Of a stretch of DNA of 64,000 nucleotides, positions 8,647 through 18,196 are shown piece after piece. Numbering within the stretch: the first letter of the stretch is position 1; each line of letters starts with the position of its first letter. Origin of the DNA: Haemophilus parainfluenzae T3T1 (GTDB taxonomy: Bacteria > Pseudomonadota > Gammaproteobacteria > Enterobacterales > Pasteurellaceae); NCBI RefSeq assembly GCF_000210895.1, contig NC_015964.1:1323501-1387500 (forward strand). The letters run 5' to 3'. The notes under the pieces were generated by a model. It was not told the origin of the DNA. It was given only the letters and a program-made list of their open reading frames with translations, and searched no databases. The position numbers and the translations under genes were made by a program.

Positions 8647-10142
8647 TAGTTAGCCGCCTTAGGTTTACGTCTGCGATAATATTTTTTCTTTGGCGCTGGA
8701 TGCAATTTTTGTTGCTCTTGAACCAACTGGCGACGTTGTTCTTGATTGCTGAGTTGGTACTCATGCCACCATTTTGCGAGTTCAACGGTTTCACCGCCTT
8801 CCACTTCAGCACGCATCGCCAATAAATCAAAGGCTGCACGGAATTTTTGATGTTCCATCGTGCGAGCAGGGTGAGAACCCGTGCGTTTAAGCAATTGTAA
8901 TTGCAACATCCAAATATCACGAATAACGGATGTATGACGACGAGGTGCGGCTAATGATCGGCATAATTGATCAAGCACTTCATTTGCCGCAAGGGCATAG
9001 GCATCGTGATTGTTTAAGCCACCTTCATTTTTCAGCACATCCACTTTTTCGCGTAATGGATACCAGAAGAATGCCGCAAATAAAAAGGCTGGATTGATAC
9101 GTAATTTATCGGCAATACGTTCATCAGTTGAATTTAACGAAGTTAAAATCATACGTTCCGCAAGGCTGTCTTCTTTTTCGGTGAAATAAGGCGTTAAGCT
9201 TGGGAAAAGCTGTTCAAATAAGCCATATTGACGAAGTAATTTATAGGTTTTTACACCATTGCCAGACTGCAATAATTTTAAGCTTTCATCGAATAAACGC
9301 GCCGGTGGAATATTTTTCAGCAATGGTGCAAGCTCACGAATTGGCTGTTCACTTGGTTTTTCCAAGAACATATCCAATTTCGCCATAAAGCGCACAGAAC
9401 GTAACATACGCACAGGATCTTCTTGATAACGGGTAACGGGATCGCCAATCAGACGTAGTTTTCCGTTTTTCAGATCATCAATTCCGTTGAAGTAATCACG
9501 AAGCGTATTATCTTGCGGATTGTAGTAAAGCGCGTTTACCGTGAAATCACGGCGTTCGGCATCTTGTTCAATGGTGCCGTACACATTATCACGCAGTAAC
9601 ATCCCTTCATCGCTTTGTTTCGCTTGATTTTCGCTGCGTGCATCCGAATGGCTGGCACGGAATGTGGCCACTTCGATCACATCGCGACCAAACATAATAT
9701 GCGCAAGGCGGAAACGACGACCGACTAAACGACATTGACGTTGGAATACCGCTTGAATTTGGTCGGGACGCGCATTCGTTGCCACATCAAAATCTTTTGG
9801 ATGCTTACCCAACAATAAATCACGCAAACACCCCCCAACGATATAAGCGTCGTAACCTTGACGTTGCAATTTTTCTACCACGGTAATGGCATTACGGCTA
9901 AACATACGTGGGTTAATACCAAAATGAGAGGCTTTAACGATATGTTTGTCGTGACGATGCGCTTGGGTGTTCGTTTTTTTGTGGTGAGAAGAGGACGGGG
10001 CGATCTTGGGTTGTGAACGCTCTGTTTTTGAAACGTTTGGTTTTTCAGTTTTTGGCGCTGTTTTTGGGACAGGCGAATTTATATTGGTTTCAGTTTCTTT
10101 TTTAGTTTTTTTACCAAATAAATTTTTTATATAAGTAAGAAT
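8646..10142 (-). CDS. pcnB: Poly(A) polymerase I PcnB, probable AUU start
   Basis: PcnB adds poly(A) tails to RNA 3' ends and so promotes decay. The nucleotidyltransferase core shows 'YIVGGCLRDLLLGKHPKDFD', 'RRFRLAHIMFG' and 'RRDFTVNALYY'; the tail is rich in lysine and arginine. An ATG at 9905 would give 419 residues but would omit the conserved stretch before it ('KHIVKASHFGINPR'). The open frame runs back to a TAA at 10146-10148 with no ATG, GTG or TTG in place. At 10140-10142 an ATT follows GGAG by 6 bases and opens the frame with L-T-Y-I-K-N-L-F, aligning with F-T-R-V-A-N-F of E. coli PcnB, which is known to start at AUU. This gives 498 residues, with a low-complexity lysine/threonine/serine-rich linker at about 10-75. 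Confidence 0.88.
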   Translation of the reverse strand: MLTYIKNLFGKKTKKETETNINSPVPKTAPKTEKPNVSKTERSQPKIAPSSSHHKKTNTQAHRHDKHIVKASHFGINPRMFSRNAITVVEKLQRQGYDAYIVGGCLRDLLLGKHPKDFDVATNARPDQIQAVFQRQCRLVGRRFRLAHIMFGRDVIEVATFRASHSDARSENQAKQSDEGMLLRDNVYGTIEQDAERRDFTVNALYYNPQDNTLRDYFNGIDDLKNGKLRLIGDPVTRYQEDPVRMLRSVRFMAKLDMFLEKPSEQPIRELAPLLKNIPPARLFDESLKLLQSGNGVKTYKLLRQYGLFEQLFPSLTPYFTEKEDSLAERMILTSLNSTDERIADKLRINPAFLFAAFFWYPLREKVDVLKNEGGLNNHDAYALAANEVLDQLCRSLAAPRRHTSVIRDIWMLQLQLLKRTGSHPARTMEHQKFRAAFDLLAMRAEVEGGETVELAKWWHEYQLSNQEQRRQLVQEQQKLHPAPKKKYYRRRKPKAAN

Positions 10143-10152
10143 AATTTACTCC
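10140..10152 (-). promoter_or_regulatory. pcnB ribosome binding site and AUU start codon
   Basis: On the minus strand the order is GGAG (10152-10149), six bases, then ATT (10142-10140). An in-frame TAA sits three codons before that ATT, so translation must start between it and the coding part. AUU starts are discriminated against by IF3 and keep expression low. The E. coli gene uses the same codon at the aligned position. Confidence 0.75.
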
Positions 10153-10186
10153 ATTCTCTATGTTAAATGCGCATTTGATAAAAACA

Positions 10187-10221
10187 CGAAAAGTGCGGTT
10201 GTTTTTGACCGCACTTTTTCG
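10187..10221. terminator. USS-pair terminator after dksA
   Basis: CGAAAAGTGCGGT (10187-10199) pairs perfectly with ACCGCACTTTTTCG (ending 10221), a hairpin of two facing uptake signals. It sits between dksA and pcnB on the minus strand and should end or attenuate dksA transcription. Confidence 0.8.
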
Positions 10222-10239
10222 TTGGGTTATTTGAATCAA

Positions 10240-10677
10240 TTAACCTGCGACTTGTTTTTCACGAATTTCAGCAAGGGTTTTGCAATCGATACAAAGATCA
10301 GCAGTAGGACGTGCTTCTAAGCGACGAATGCCAATTTCTTCCCCACAAGAATCGCAGTAACCGAAATCATCGGTGTCCAATTTTTTCAATGTGTATTCAA
10401 TCTTTTTCATTAGTTTACGCTCGCGATCGCGGTTACGTAATTCAAGACTGAATTCTTCTTCTTGGGTCGCACGGTCAGCTGGATCCGGGAAGTTTGACGC
10501 TTCATCTTGCATATGAGCAACAGTTCTTGATGCTTCTTCCACAATTTGCTCGTGCCATGCAGTTAAAATTTTTCTGAAATGAAGAATTTGATCTTCATTC
10601 ATGTATTCCTCATCTTTCTTAGGTTGATAAGGTGTAACACCGGCTAAATCCAGCAAACTTAGAGATGCCTTAGACAT
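10240..10677 (-). CDS. dksA: RNA polymerase-binding transcription factor DksA
   Basis: A 145-residue DksA. The coiled-coil tip has the two acidic residues of '[14 protein letters not shown]' (DxxDxA), which reach the polymerase secondary channel. A four-cysteine zinc finger follows, 'CDSC' and 'CIDC', near residues 114-135. DksA works with ppGpp to reset transcription in the stringent response. The start is set by AGGAG just before the ATG. It is the first gene of the dksA-pcnB-folK cluster and is divergent from comEC. Confidence 0.97.
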   Translation of the reverse strand: MSKASLSLLDLAGVTPYQPKKDEEYMNEDQILHFRKILTAWHEQIVEEASRTVAHMQDEASNFPDPADRATQEEEFSLELRNRDRERKLMKKIEYTLKKLDTDDFGYCDSCGEEIGIRRLEARPTADLCIDCKTLAEIREKQVAG

Positions 10678-10735
10678 TGATAACTCCTAATAATAGTACA
10701 GAATTTAATGACGTCCTGTCTTGTTTTTGTGATTA

Positions 10736-10768
10736 GTTCTTATTGCTAAAAATAGCTGACATAAGAAC
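10736..10768 (-). repeat. Inverted repeat in the dksA upstream region
   Basis: GTTCTTAT (10736-10743) and ATAAGAAC (10761-10768) are perfectly complementary with 17 bases between. The element lies about 60-90 bases upstream of the dksA start. It could be a leader hairpin or an operator; no T tract follows. Confidence 0.35.
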
Positions 10769-10842
10769 CTAGTTATTTTAAGGGCGATATAAATAGCAGA
10801 ACTTCATCTATTTAGCAAATAAATTTAGCCTGGAAATTTAAA

Positions 10843-10864
10843 TTTTGCGATCGAGATCGCAAAA
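10843..10864 (+). promoter_or_regulatory. CRP-S (competence regulatory) site of comEC/rec2
   Basis: A perfect 22-base palindrome reads TTTTGCGATC, GA, GATCGCAAAA. The TGCGA half-site instead of TGTGA is the mark of the CRP-S sites of Pasteurellaceae, which need CRP plus the coactivator Sxy (TfoX). Its centre is 86 bases before the comEC ATG. A TATTTA-like -10 lies about 30 bases downstream, where a class II activated promoter would have it. Confidence 0.92.
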
Positions 10865-10939
10865 AATGGCGTAATTATTTGTTTATTTATGAGGTTAAGG
10901 CTAGGTTGCCTTATTTTCTCGCTATAAATCACACTCCAA

Positions 10940-13342
10940 ATGAAACTCACGTTATTTCAACTGTGCATCATGCTCATCGTTTCAGCCTTTTCTTTGCTTG
11001 TTGTGCCCGATTTTTTACTGTTTACCTGGCAACGAGCGGGGCTGAGCATTTTATTGTTGGTTATGACCGCATTTTGTTTCCATTGGTTCAATTATTTTAA
11101 AGTCAGAAATTTTTGCATTAACGGCATTTGGTTTTTGCTTACCTTAGCTTACGTGCATTCACAAGCCTTATCGTTATTGACCCAAGCCGAAAAAATTTCA
11201 AGTTTACCGAATAAAATCACGTTAGATCTTCACATTTCAGAAATTCTTCATCAGCAAGATTATCAAACGTTAGTTGCGACGACGTCTTTATTTGATGGGA
11301 AAGAACAACAAATTTTTATTAATTGGAGAGCACCAGAAAAACCACAACTTGGTGAAATTTGGCGGGCAGATGTAAAGCTTCGTCCTATTTCGGCGAGATT
11401 AAATCATGGTGGATTTGATCGACAACAATGGTATTTTTCCAAAAGGATTATTGCCGTAGGGAATGTGAAAAGTGCGGCCAAAATTGGGGGCGATTTTTCT
11501 TATCGCACAGATTTTCTACAGAATAGTCTCAAACAGACGGAAGGACTTTCTTTGCAAGGCTTGCTTATCGCATTGGCATTTGGTGAGCGGGCTTGGCTGG
11601 ATAATAAAACATGGCTGATTTATCAACAAACGAATACAGCACATTTAATTGCCATTTCAGGACTCCATATTGGTTTAGCCATGGGGATAGGCTTTTTCTT
11701 TGCTCGATTATTGCAATTTGTATTGCCAACACGCTTTATTTCACCCTGGTTTCCGCTTTGCTTTGGCGTGTTGATTGCTTTAGGTTACGCCTATTTAGCT
11801 GGATTTAGTTTACCGACCTTTCGTGCAATGATGGCATTGCTTTTTATTGCAATCCTTCAATTTTCGCGACGATATTACACGCCTTTGCAAATGCTTTGTT
11901 TAGTGGTAGCGTTTTTACTGTTTTGTGATCCACTTATGCCACTTTCGGTGAGCTTTTGGCTTTCAGTTGGTGCTGTTACCTGTCTGATTGTGTGGTACCG
12001 ATATGTTCCCTTATCAATCATTGAGTGGCAGCATCAAAAATTATCCGGCAAAGTGCGGTGGATTTTGGGCTTGTTTCATTTGCAGTTGGGGCTGCTGATT
12101 TTATTCACACCTATTCAGCTTTTCTTCTTTAATGGCTTGGCGTTAAATGGATTCTTGGCGAATTTAATTGCAGTGCCCTTATATAGCTTCGTACTTGTAC
12201 CCTTGATTCTCTTTGCGATGTTAACGAATGGCGCATTTTCTTCTTGGCATTTTTCAAATGCGATTGCTCAAGGTATTACACAATGCCTCAGTTTTTTCCA
12301 AGGCTCGTATATGCCGATTTCGATTAATTTATCCCTCATTCTGACCGCACTTTTAAGCTTTGTTTTTGGTGTGATGTTAGGGGGATTGTATTTTGCATCT
12401 CAAGGGAAAACAAAAAACACACCGCTAAAATCAAGTCGATTTTTCACATTAAACAGCACAAAAATCTTATCGCCAGAAGCTTATAAACAAGCGCTTCGAG
12501 ATGTTATTTTTATTTTTTGTGTTTGTATGGGGACTCTAGGATATCGATATATCACGAAACCCAAATGGCAGTTAGATACCTTAGATGTTGGACAAGGTTT
12601 AGCAACCTTAATTGTGAAAGAGGGAAAAGGCGTGTTGTATGATACGGGGCCCGCTTGGCAGAGTGGAATAGGGGCTTCTTCCATGGCGGAATTAGAAATA
12701 TTGCCTTATCTTCAACGGGAAGGCATTGAACTTGAAACCTTGATTTTAAGCCATGATGATAACGATCATTCGGGTGGCGCTAAAGCGATTTTAGCCGCAT
12801 ATCCAGAGATTGAACTGATTACACCTTCTCGCAAAAACTATGGTGAAACGCACCGCACTTTTTGTCTTCAGGGAAAACAATGGCAGTGGGGAGGACTTGA
12901 TTTTAAAATTCTTTCACCAAAACAAATTACAGACAGGGCGGAGAATCCTCAATCTTGCGTGATTGTATTAACGGATGGACAGTATCAGATCCTTTTAACC
13001 GGTGATGCTGATGTGGCAACAGAAAAATCTTTTGCTGAAAAACTAGGCAAAATTAATGTGTTACAGGTAGGACATCATGGCAGTAAAACCTCAACAGGCG
13101 AGATTTTACTGGGACAGGCGAAACCTGATCTTGCCTTAATTTCAAGCGGACGATGGAATGCGTGGAATTTTCCTCATCCAATCGTGATTGAACGATTAAA
13201 TCGTTATCAAAGTGCGGTCGAAAATACGGCTATTTCAGGTCATATAAGGTTAAATTTTACTGAAAAAGGCATTGAAATTGAAAAAGTGAGAGGGGATTTT
13301 TCACCTTGGTTTGCCCGTGTAATTGGATTATCCCCGAAATAA
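10940..13342 (+). CDS. comEC: DNA-uptake channel protein ComEC (Rec2)
   Basis: An 800-residue ComEC/Rec2 protein, near the usual 770-800. The order is two N-terminal membrane segments, an OB-like periplasmic part, the Competence domain with many membrane helices (motif 'AHLIAISGLHIGLAMG' near 230-245), and a C-terminal metallo-beta-lactamase-like domain with 'LSHDDNDHSGG'. It carries single-stranded DNA across the inner membrane during transformation. The CRP-S site just upstream places it in the competence regulon. No good ribosome binding site precedes the ATG. The gene carries several USSs, one encoding 'LTAL' in a membrane helix. It ends 37 bases before msbA. Confidence 0.96.
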   Translation: MKLTLFQLCIMLIVSAFSLLVVPDFLLFTWQRAGLSILLLVMTAFCFHWFNYFKVRNFCINGIWFLLTLAYVHSQALSLLTQAEKISSLPNKITLDLHISEILHQQDYQTLVATTSLFDGKEQQIFINWRAPEKPQLGEIWRADVKLRPISARLNHGGFDRQQWYFSKRIIAVGNVKSAAKIGGDFSYRTDFLQNSLKQTEGLSLQGLLIALAFGERAWLDNKTWLIYQQTNTAHLIAISGLHIGLAMGIGFFFARLLQFVLPTRFISPWFPLCFGVLIALGYAYLAGFSLPTFRAMMALLFIAILQFSRRYYTPLQMLCLVVAFLLFCDPLMPLSVSFWLSVGAVTCLIVWYRYVPLSIIEWQHQKLSGKVRWILGLFHLQLGLLILFTPIQLFFFNGLALNGFLANLIAVPLYSFVLVPLILFAMLTNGAFSSWHFSNAIAQGITQCLSFFQGSYMPISINLSLILTALLSFVFGVMLGGLYFASQGKTKNTPLKSSRFFTLNSTKILSPEAYKQALRDVIFIFCVCMGTLGYRYITKPKWQLDTLDVGQGLATLIVKEGKGVLYDTGPAWQSGIGASSMAELEILPYLQREGIELETLILSHDDNDHSGGAKAILAAYPEIELITPSRKNYGETHRTFCLQGKQWQWGGLDFKILSPKQITDRAENPQSCVIVLTDGQYQILLTGDADVATEKSFAEKLGKINVLQVGHHGSKTSTGEILLGQAKPDLALISSGRWNAWNFPHPIVIERLNRYQSAVENTAISGHIRLNFTEKGIEIEKVRGDFSPWFARVIGLSPK

Positions 13343-13379
13343 CAGGTACAATGCAGCCAATTTTTATTAAGACAATGTG

Positions 13380-15143
13380 ATGCAAGAACAAACTATGCAA
13401 GATAAAGATTTCTCAACCTCGCAAACTTTTAAGCGTTTATGGCCGATGATTTCACCTTTTAAATCAGGGTTATTTGTCGCTGCTGTCGCTCTCATTTTTA
13501 ATGCATTGGCTGATTCAGGCCTGATTTATATGCTTAAGCCTTTGCTTGATGACGGGTTTGGGAAAGCAGATCATTCCTTCCTAAAACTGATGGCGTTTGT
13601 TGTGGTTGGTATGATTATGTTGCGTGGAGTGACTAACTTTATTTCCAGCTATTGTTTGGCTTGGGTATCAGGCAAAGTGGTGATGATTATGCGCCGCCGC
13701 TTGTTTAAGCATTTAATGTTTATGCCGGTGAGTTTCTTTGATCGTAATTCAACGGGGAAATTGCTTTCTCGTATTACTTACGATTCAGAAATGATTGCCA
13801 ATTCTTCCTCTAATTCATTAGTGACCATTGTACGTGAGGGGGCCTATTTAGTTTCATTGCTCGTGGTGATGTTTTACACCAGTTGGGAACTGACGTTGGT
13901 TCTTTTCGTCATCGGGCCAATTATTGCAGTGCTTATTCGCTTTGTATCGAAGATCTTCCGTAAGCTTAGTAAAAACATGCAAGATTCCATGGGGGAATTA
14001 ACTTCTGCGACGGAACAAATGCTAAAAGGGCATAAAGTGGTGCTTTCTTTTGGTGGTCAGTTAGTGGAAGAAGAGCGTTTCGATAAAGTCAGCAATGATA
14101 TGCGCCGTAAAGGAATGAAGATGGTGACTGCTGATGCCATTTCAGATCCGGTTGTGCAAGTTATTGCCTCTTTGGCGTTGGCGGCAGTGCTTTATTTAGC
14201 AACTACACCATTAATTGCAGAACATAATTTAACCGCAGGTTCTTTTACTGTCGTCTTTTCTTCCATGTTAGCGATGATGCGCCCATTAAAATCCTTGACG
14301 AATGTAAACTCACAATTCCAACGAGGCATGGCGGCCTGTCAGACATTATTTTCTATCTTAGATTTAGAAACTGAAAAAGATAATGGCACGTATAAAGCAG
14401 AACCCGCCAAAGGTGATTTAGAATTTAAAAACGTGAGTTTTGCTTATGAGGGGAAAGAAGAGAGGGCCTTAAATAATATCTCTTTTTATGTGCCCGCAGG
14501 CAAAACTGTGGCATTAGTGGGACGTTCAGGTTCGGGTAAATCAACCATTGCCAATTTGGTAACGCGTTTCTACGATATTGATGAAGGTGAGATTTTATTA
14601 GATGGCGTGAGAATTCAAGATTATCGTCTATCTAATTTACGTGAGAATTGTTCTGTTGTTTCTCAACAAGTGCATTTATTTAATGATACGATTGCCAATA
14701 ATATTGCCTATGCGGCAGAAGATAAATACACGCGTGAGCAAATTATCGAAGCAGCAAAAGCGGCTTATGCCTTAGAGTTTATCGAGAAACTTCCACAAGG
14801 TTTTGATACCGTTATCGGTGAGAATGGAGCAAGTCTTTCTGGTGGTCAACGTCAGCGTTTAGCCATTGCTCGTGCGTTATTACGTAATTCACCTGTCTTA
14901 ATTTTAGATGAGGCGACTTCTGCACTCGATACCGAATCTGAACGTGCGATTCAGTCCGCATTAGAGGAACTGAAAAAAGATCGTACGGTATTGGTTATCG
15001 CCCATCGTTTATCAACCATTGAAAATGCCGATGAAATCTTAGTTATTGAACACGGTGAAATTAAAGAACGTGGTACACACCAAGATTTATTAGCACTTGA
15101 TGGTGCATATAAACAATTACACAGTATGCAGTTTAGCGGATAA
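13380..15143 (+). CDS. msbA: Lipid A flippase/ABC exporter MsbA
   Basis: A half-size ABC exporter of 587 residues: six membrane helices in the first 320 residues, then the nucleotide-binding domain with Walker A 'GRSGSGKS' (381-388), signature 'LSGGQ' (486-490), Walker B 'VLILDEATS' and a switch histidine in 'IAHRLST'. It dimerises and flips lipid A-core across the inner membrane. The start is uncertain: GTG 13377, ATG 13380 and ATG 13395 are in frame; the last ('[12 protein letters not shown]') matches the H. influenzae start as I recall it. It heads the msbA-lpxK-ycaR-kdsB unit found across gammaproteobacteria. Confidence 0.95.
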   Translation: MQEQTMQDKDFSTSQTFKRLWPMISPFKSGLFVAAVALIFNALADSGLIYMLKPLLDDGFGKADHSFLKLMAFVVVGMIMLRGVTNFISSYCLAWVSGKVVMIMRRRLFKHLMFMPVSFFDRNSTGKLLSRITYDSEMIANSSSNSLVTIVREGAYLVSLLVVMFYTSWELTLVLFVIGPIIAVLIRFVSKIFRKLSKNMQDSMGELTSATEQMLKGHKVVLSFGGQLVEEERFDKVSNDMRRKGMKMVTADAISDPVVQVIASLALAAVLYLATTPLIAEHNLTAGSFTVVFSSMLAMMRPLKSLTNVNSQFQRGMAACQTLFSILDLETEKDNGTYKAEPAKGDLEFKNVSFAYEGKEERALNNISFYVPAGKTVALVGRSGSGKSTIANLVTRFYDIDEGEILLDGVRIQDYRLSNLRENCSVVSQQVHLFNDTIANNIAYAAEDKYTREQIIEAAKAAYALEFIEKLPQGFDTVIGENGASLSGGQRQRLAIARALLRNSPVLILDEATSALDTESERAIQSALEELKKDRTVLVIAHRLSTIENADEILVIEHGEIKERGTHQDLLALDGAYKQLHSMQFSG

Positions 15144-15151
15144 AATAATAA

Positions 15152-15173
15152 GGGCGAACCAATGTGTTCGCCC
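15152..15173. terminator. Hairpin between msbA and lpxK
   Basis: GGGCGAAC (15152-15159) and GTTCGCCC (15166-15173) form a strong stem. There is no T run on the plus strand after it, so it may partly attenuate or stabilise the msbA message rather than end it. Confidence 0.55.
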
Positions 15174-15196
15174 AAAATCAATATAGGATAAATGAA

Positions 15197-16177
15197 ATGC
15201 CTTTTTGGTACTCAAATTCAAAGCTAGCTTGGTTGCTCCTGCCTTTTTCTCTGCTATTTTGGTTGATTAGCCAAATTCGCCGAGCATTATTTTCCCTAAA
15301 TATCTTATCTTCTTATAAATCCCCGAAACCTGTCATTATTGTTGGTAATCTTTCTGTTGGTGGAAATGGTAAAACCCCTGTCGTGGTGTGGTTAGTGGAA
15401 GAGTTACAAAAACAAGGGTTGCGTGTAGGCGTGATTTCTCGTGGCTATGGTAGCCAATCTAAAACCTATCCTTTACTTGTTACACCTGAAACAGATCCCG
15501 TTCAAGGGGGCGATGAACCTGTTTTAATCGCCAAAAGAACAGGTGTGCCAGTGGTGATTTCACCGAATCGTCAACACGCTATCGAATTACTTTTGAAAAC
15601 ACAGGATTGCGATCTGATTATTTCGGATGATGGATTACAACATTATAAGTTGCAGCGTGATATTGAAATTGTGGTGATGGACGCAGAACGTACTTTAGGG
15701 AACGGCTTTGTATTACCAGCTGGGCCTTTACGTGAATTACCAAGTCGTTTAAAAAATGTGGACTTTGTGATTACTAATGGCGGAAAAAATGCTTATTCTG
15801 ATGCCATTATGACGTTAGTTCCTCACTATGCGATTAATTTAGTGACGGCAGAAAAACGCTTACTAAGTGAGTTTACCCAAGGTTCAGCCATTGCGGGAAT
15901 TGGCAATCCTCAACGTTTTTTCACGATGTTGGAAAATTTAAATATTCGTTTAGCCAATACGAAAGCTTTTCAAGATCATCAACATTTTGAATCACAATTA
16001 TTAGAAAAACTTGCTGAAAACCAACCGCTCTTTATGACCGAAAAGGATGCCGTAAAATGCCAAGCTTTTGCTAAAGAGAATTGGTGGTATGTCCCAGTTG
16101 ATGCGGAGATTGTTGAGGCTGAAAACCAAGGCCAAAAACTTCCACAATTGTGGGAAAAAATCCGTCATTTAGTTTAA
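15197..16177 (+). CDS. lpxK: Tetraacyldisaccharide 4'-kinase LpxK
   Basis: A 326-residue lipid A biosynthesis kinase that phosphorylates the 4' position of the disaccharide precursor at the inner membrane. It has an N-terminal hydrophobic anchor (about 9-35), the P-loop '[13 protein letters not shown]', and '[17 protein letters not shown]' around the catalytic DDG. I chose ATG 15197 because AGGATAA lies 5-11 bases upstream and the reading begins '[17 protein letters not shown]', as in H. influenzae; an in-frame ATG at 15164 lies inside the hairpin. It lies between msbA and ycaR in the conserved envelope operon. Confidence 0.95.
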   Translation: MPFWYSNSKLAWLLLPFSLLFWLISQIRRALFSLNILSSYKSPKPVIIVGNLSVGGNGKTPVVVWLVEELQKQGLRVGVISRGYGSQSKTYPLLVTPETDPVQGGDEPVLIAKRTGVPVVISPNRQHAIELLLKTQDCDLIISDDGLQHYKLQRDIEIVVMDAERTLGNGFVLPAGPLRELPSRLKNVDFVITNGGKNAYSDAIMTLVPHYAINLVTAEKRLLSEFTQGSAIAGIGNPQRFFTMLENLNIRLANTKAFQDHQHFESQLLEKLAENQPLFMTEKDAVKCQAFAKENWWYVPVDAEIVEAENQGQKLPQLWEKIRHLV

Positions 16178-16194
16178 CTCTATTCGAGTGAAAT

Positions 16195-16374
16195 ATGCAT
16201 GAGAAACTTAATCCTCGATTATTAGAAGTGATCGCTTGCCCGCGATGTTTGGCAAGATTGAAATACGATCAAGAAAATCAACGGCTCATTTGCCCTTTTG
16301 AGCAAGTGGCGTATCCTATTGAAAACGGCGTGCCGGTTTTGTTGGCAGAGAAAGCCGAAACACTGAAAGAATAA
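16195..16374 (+). CDS. ycaR: Trm112-like small protein YcaR (UPF0434)
   Basis: A 59-residue gene between lpxK and kdsB. It reads 'MHEKLNPRLLEVIACPRCLA' and, further on, 'LICPFEQVAYPIENGVPVLL', the UPF0434/Trm112p-like pattern of E. coli YcaR, including the CPxC pair and a further cysteine. The usual fourth metal-binding cysteine is absent. The family is small zinc-ribbon-like proteins of unclear role that ride with kdsB in many genomes. It starts 17 bases after the lpxK stop and ends 9 bases before the kdsB ATG. The ribosome binding site is weak, so coupled translation is likely. Confidence 0.9.
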   Translation: MHEKLNPRLLEVIACPRCLARLKYDQENQRLICPFEQVAYPIENGVPVLLAEKAETLKE

Positions 16375-16383
16375 GGAATGATT

Positions 16384-17148
16384 ATGTCATTTACAGTTAT
16401 TATCCCTGCTCGTTTTGCATCGAGCCGCTTACCAGGTAAACCTTTAGCAGATATTGCCGGTAAACCTATGATTCAACATGTTTTTGAAAAAGCTCAACAA
16501 TCAGGTGCGAGCCGAGTGATTATCGCCACAGATAACGAACAAGTTGAGAAAGCAGCAAAAGCTTTTGGGGCAGAAGTGTGTATGACATCAGAAGCGCATA
16601 ATTCCGGTACAGAGCGTTTAGCAGAAGTAGTGAGTAAGCTTGGTATTGCTGATGATGAAATTATTGTAAACATCCAAGGGGATGAGCCGTTAATTCCTCC
16701 CGTTATTGTGAGTCAAGTGGCAGAAAATTTAGCGAAGTTTAACGTGAATATGGCGACGCTTGCGGTAAAAATTCACGAAGCGGAAGAGTTATTTAACCCA
16801 AATGCCGTGAAAGTCGTTACGGATAAAGATGGCTACGTTTTATATTTTTCCCGTTCAGTAATCCCTTACGATCGTGATCAATTTATGCAATTAGCAGATA
16901 CCTCCAAGGCACAACTGGCTGATGCGTATCTTCGTCATATCGGTATTTATGCTTACCGTGCAGGCTTTATTAAGCAATATGTGCAATGGGCACCAACACA
17001 ATTAGAAAACTTAGAGAAGTTAGAGCAACTCCGTGTATTATGGTACGGTGAGCGTATTCATGTGGAATTGGCGAAAGAAGTCCCGGCTGTTGGTGTGGAT
17101 ACGGCTGAAGATTTAGAAAAAGTGCGGTCAATTTTAACTGCAAATTAA
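16384..17148 (+). CDS. kdsB: CMP-Kdo synthetase KdsB
   Basis: A 254-residue 3-deoxy-manno-octulosonate cytidylyltransferase, the exact length I recall for H. influenzae. It begins '[20 protein letters not shown]', the nucleotide-binding signature, and has 'NIQGDEPLI' and '[15 protein letters not shown]' further on. It activates Kdo for lipopolysaccharide inner core. ATG 16384 is preferred over ATG 16378, because AAGGAA ends 5 bases before it and the conserved protein starts there. The C-terminal residues 'KVRSI' are encoded by a USS. It is the last gene of the msbA operon. Confidence 0.96.
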   Translation: MSFTVIIPARFASSRLPGKPLADIAGKPMIQHVFEKAQQSGASRVIIATDNEQVEKAAKAFGAEVCMTSEAHNSGTERLAEVVSKLGIADDEIIVNIQGDEPLIPPVIVSQVAENLAKFNVNMATLAVKIHEAEELFNPNAVKVVTDKDGYVLYFSRSVIPYDRDQFMQLADTSKAQLADAYLRHIGIYAYRAGFIKQYVQWAPTQLENLEKLEQLRVLWYGERIHVELAKEVPAVGVDTAEDLEKVRSILTAN

Positions 17149-17181
17149 GATCAGTACGTTCATTAAATCAAGGACGAAGAA

Positions 17182-18135
17182 ATGAAAAAATTTAACTTAT
17201 TAATGATATGCGTCTTCGTGAGTCAAATCCCACAAATAGTACAAGCGGAAGAACAGAAATGGGTAGATAAACAACATGACAGAATCAAAGAAACCTTAAA
17301 TAGTTGGGCTAAGAGCATTGATAACTGGATAAGTGATCCCGATCCTGAGAATCCAGCGGGTGCCAAACTACGAGTGATGCTAGATAGTCAATGGAATCAT
17401 TACGATCATTTGTCATTTAAGCCGCGTGTACGAGGTAAAATTCGCTTACCGGGTGTGAAAAAACAGTTAAGCTTGGTATTTGGTGATGAAGATGTTGAAA
17501 ACCAAGAGAATGATAAAAACTATATTGGAAACATTTATAAAAAACCGTTAGAAAATAAGAAATATTATAATAGCAGTCAAGCACGCAATGATAATGCATC
17601 TATTGGCTTACGTTGGTCTGATAGCATTAAAAGCTTAGGAGTAAATACTCATTTTGATCTTGGTATCCGCTCTGGGGTAGATATTTTTGTCCGTTTTAAA
17701 GCTTATAAAGAGTGGCAAATTAATGATGAGCTTTCTACTCGGTTAGAACAAATTTATCGTTATGGTAGCAATAGTAAGCATTACGTGCGTACTAATTTCG
17801 AAACGAAATACCAACGTACCCCAAATATTTTTATCGGAAACAACTTGTATCTACAATATGCACATGACATTGATGAAGAGATTTCATGGGGAAATAGTAT
17901 TTATCAGGAACATGATTTTGCTAATAATAAACGTTTAAATTACGGTATCTTTGTTGGTGGTTATTTGGATAATAAAAAATTTGATATTAATCAATATGGC
18001 CCATTTATAAGTTGGCGTCAGCCAATTTGGCGAAAATGGCTATTTATTCAACCAGAATTAAGCTATTACAATGATAGAAAGAAAGACCGTAGCCATCATG
18101 TTGGTGCATTTTTACGATTAGAAGCAGTTTTCTAA
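17182..18135 (+). CDS. Exported beta-barrel-like protein of unknown function
   Basis: A 317-residue protein I do not recognise. It has a clear signal peptide (about residues 1-22, ending 'QIVQA' before 'EEQKW'), an N-terminal charged and probably helical part (25-60), then alternating, aromatic-rich stretches typical of beta strands. The last residue is phenylalanine after 'FLRLEAV', the usual C-terminal signal of outer-membrane barrels. I infer an outer-membrane barrel of about 10-12 strands. The start has AGGACGAAGAA just upstream. It sits between kdsB and uvrC, which as I recall are adjacent in H. influenzae, so it looks like an insertion. It is also richer in A+T than its neighbours. Confidence 0.65.
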   Translation: MKKFNLLMICVFVSQIPQIVQAEEQKWVDKQHDRIKETLNSWAKSIDNWISDPDPENPAGAKLRVMLDSQWNHYDHLSFKPRVRGKIRLPGVKKQLSLVFGDEDVENQENDKNYIGNIYKKPLENKKYYNSSQARNDNASIGLRWSDSIKSLGVNTHFDLGIRSGVDIFVRFKAYKEWQINDELSTRLEQIYRYGSNSKHYVRTNFETKYQRTPNIFIGNNLYLQYAHDIDEEISWGNSIYQEHDFANNKRLNYGIFVGGYLDNKKFDINQYGPFISWRQPIWRKWLFIQPELSYYNDRKKDRSHHVGAFLRLEAVF

Positions 18136-18196
18136 TATTTGATGTTTTTCAAGTAATGTAAATCTTGTTTTCTGTTTGGAAACAAAAATCTTATTT

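Noticed and set aside
16178-16383. Empty gap between lpxK and kdsB
   Set aside because: It holds the small ycaR gene of 59 codons, recognisable by its CPxC and conserved C-terminal half.
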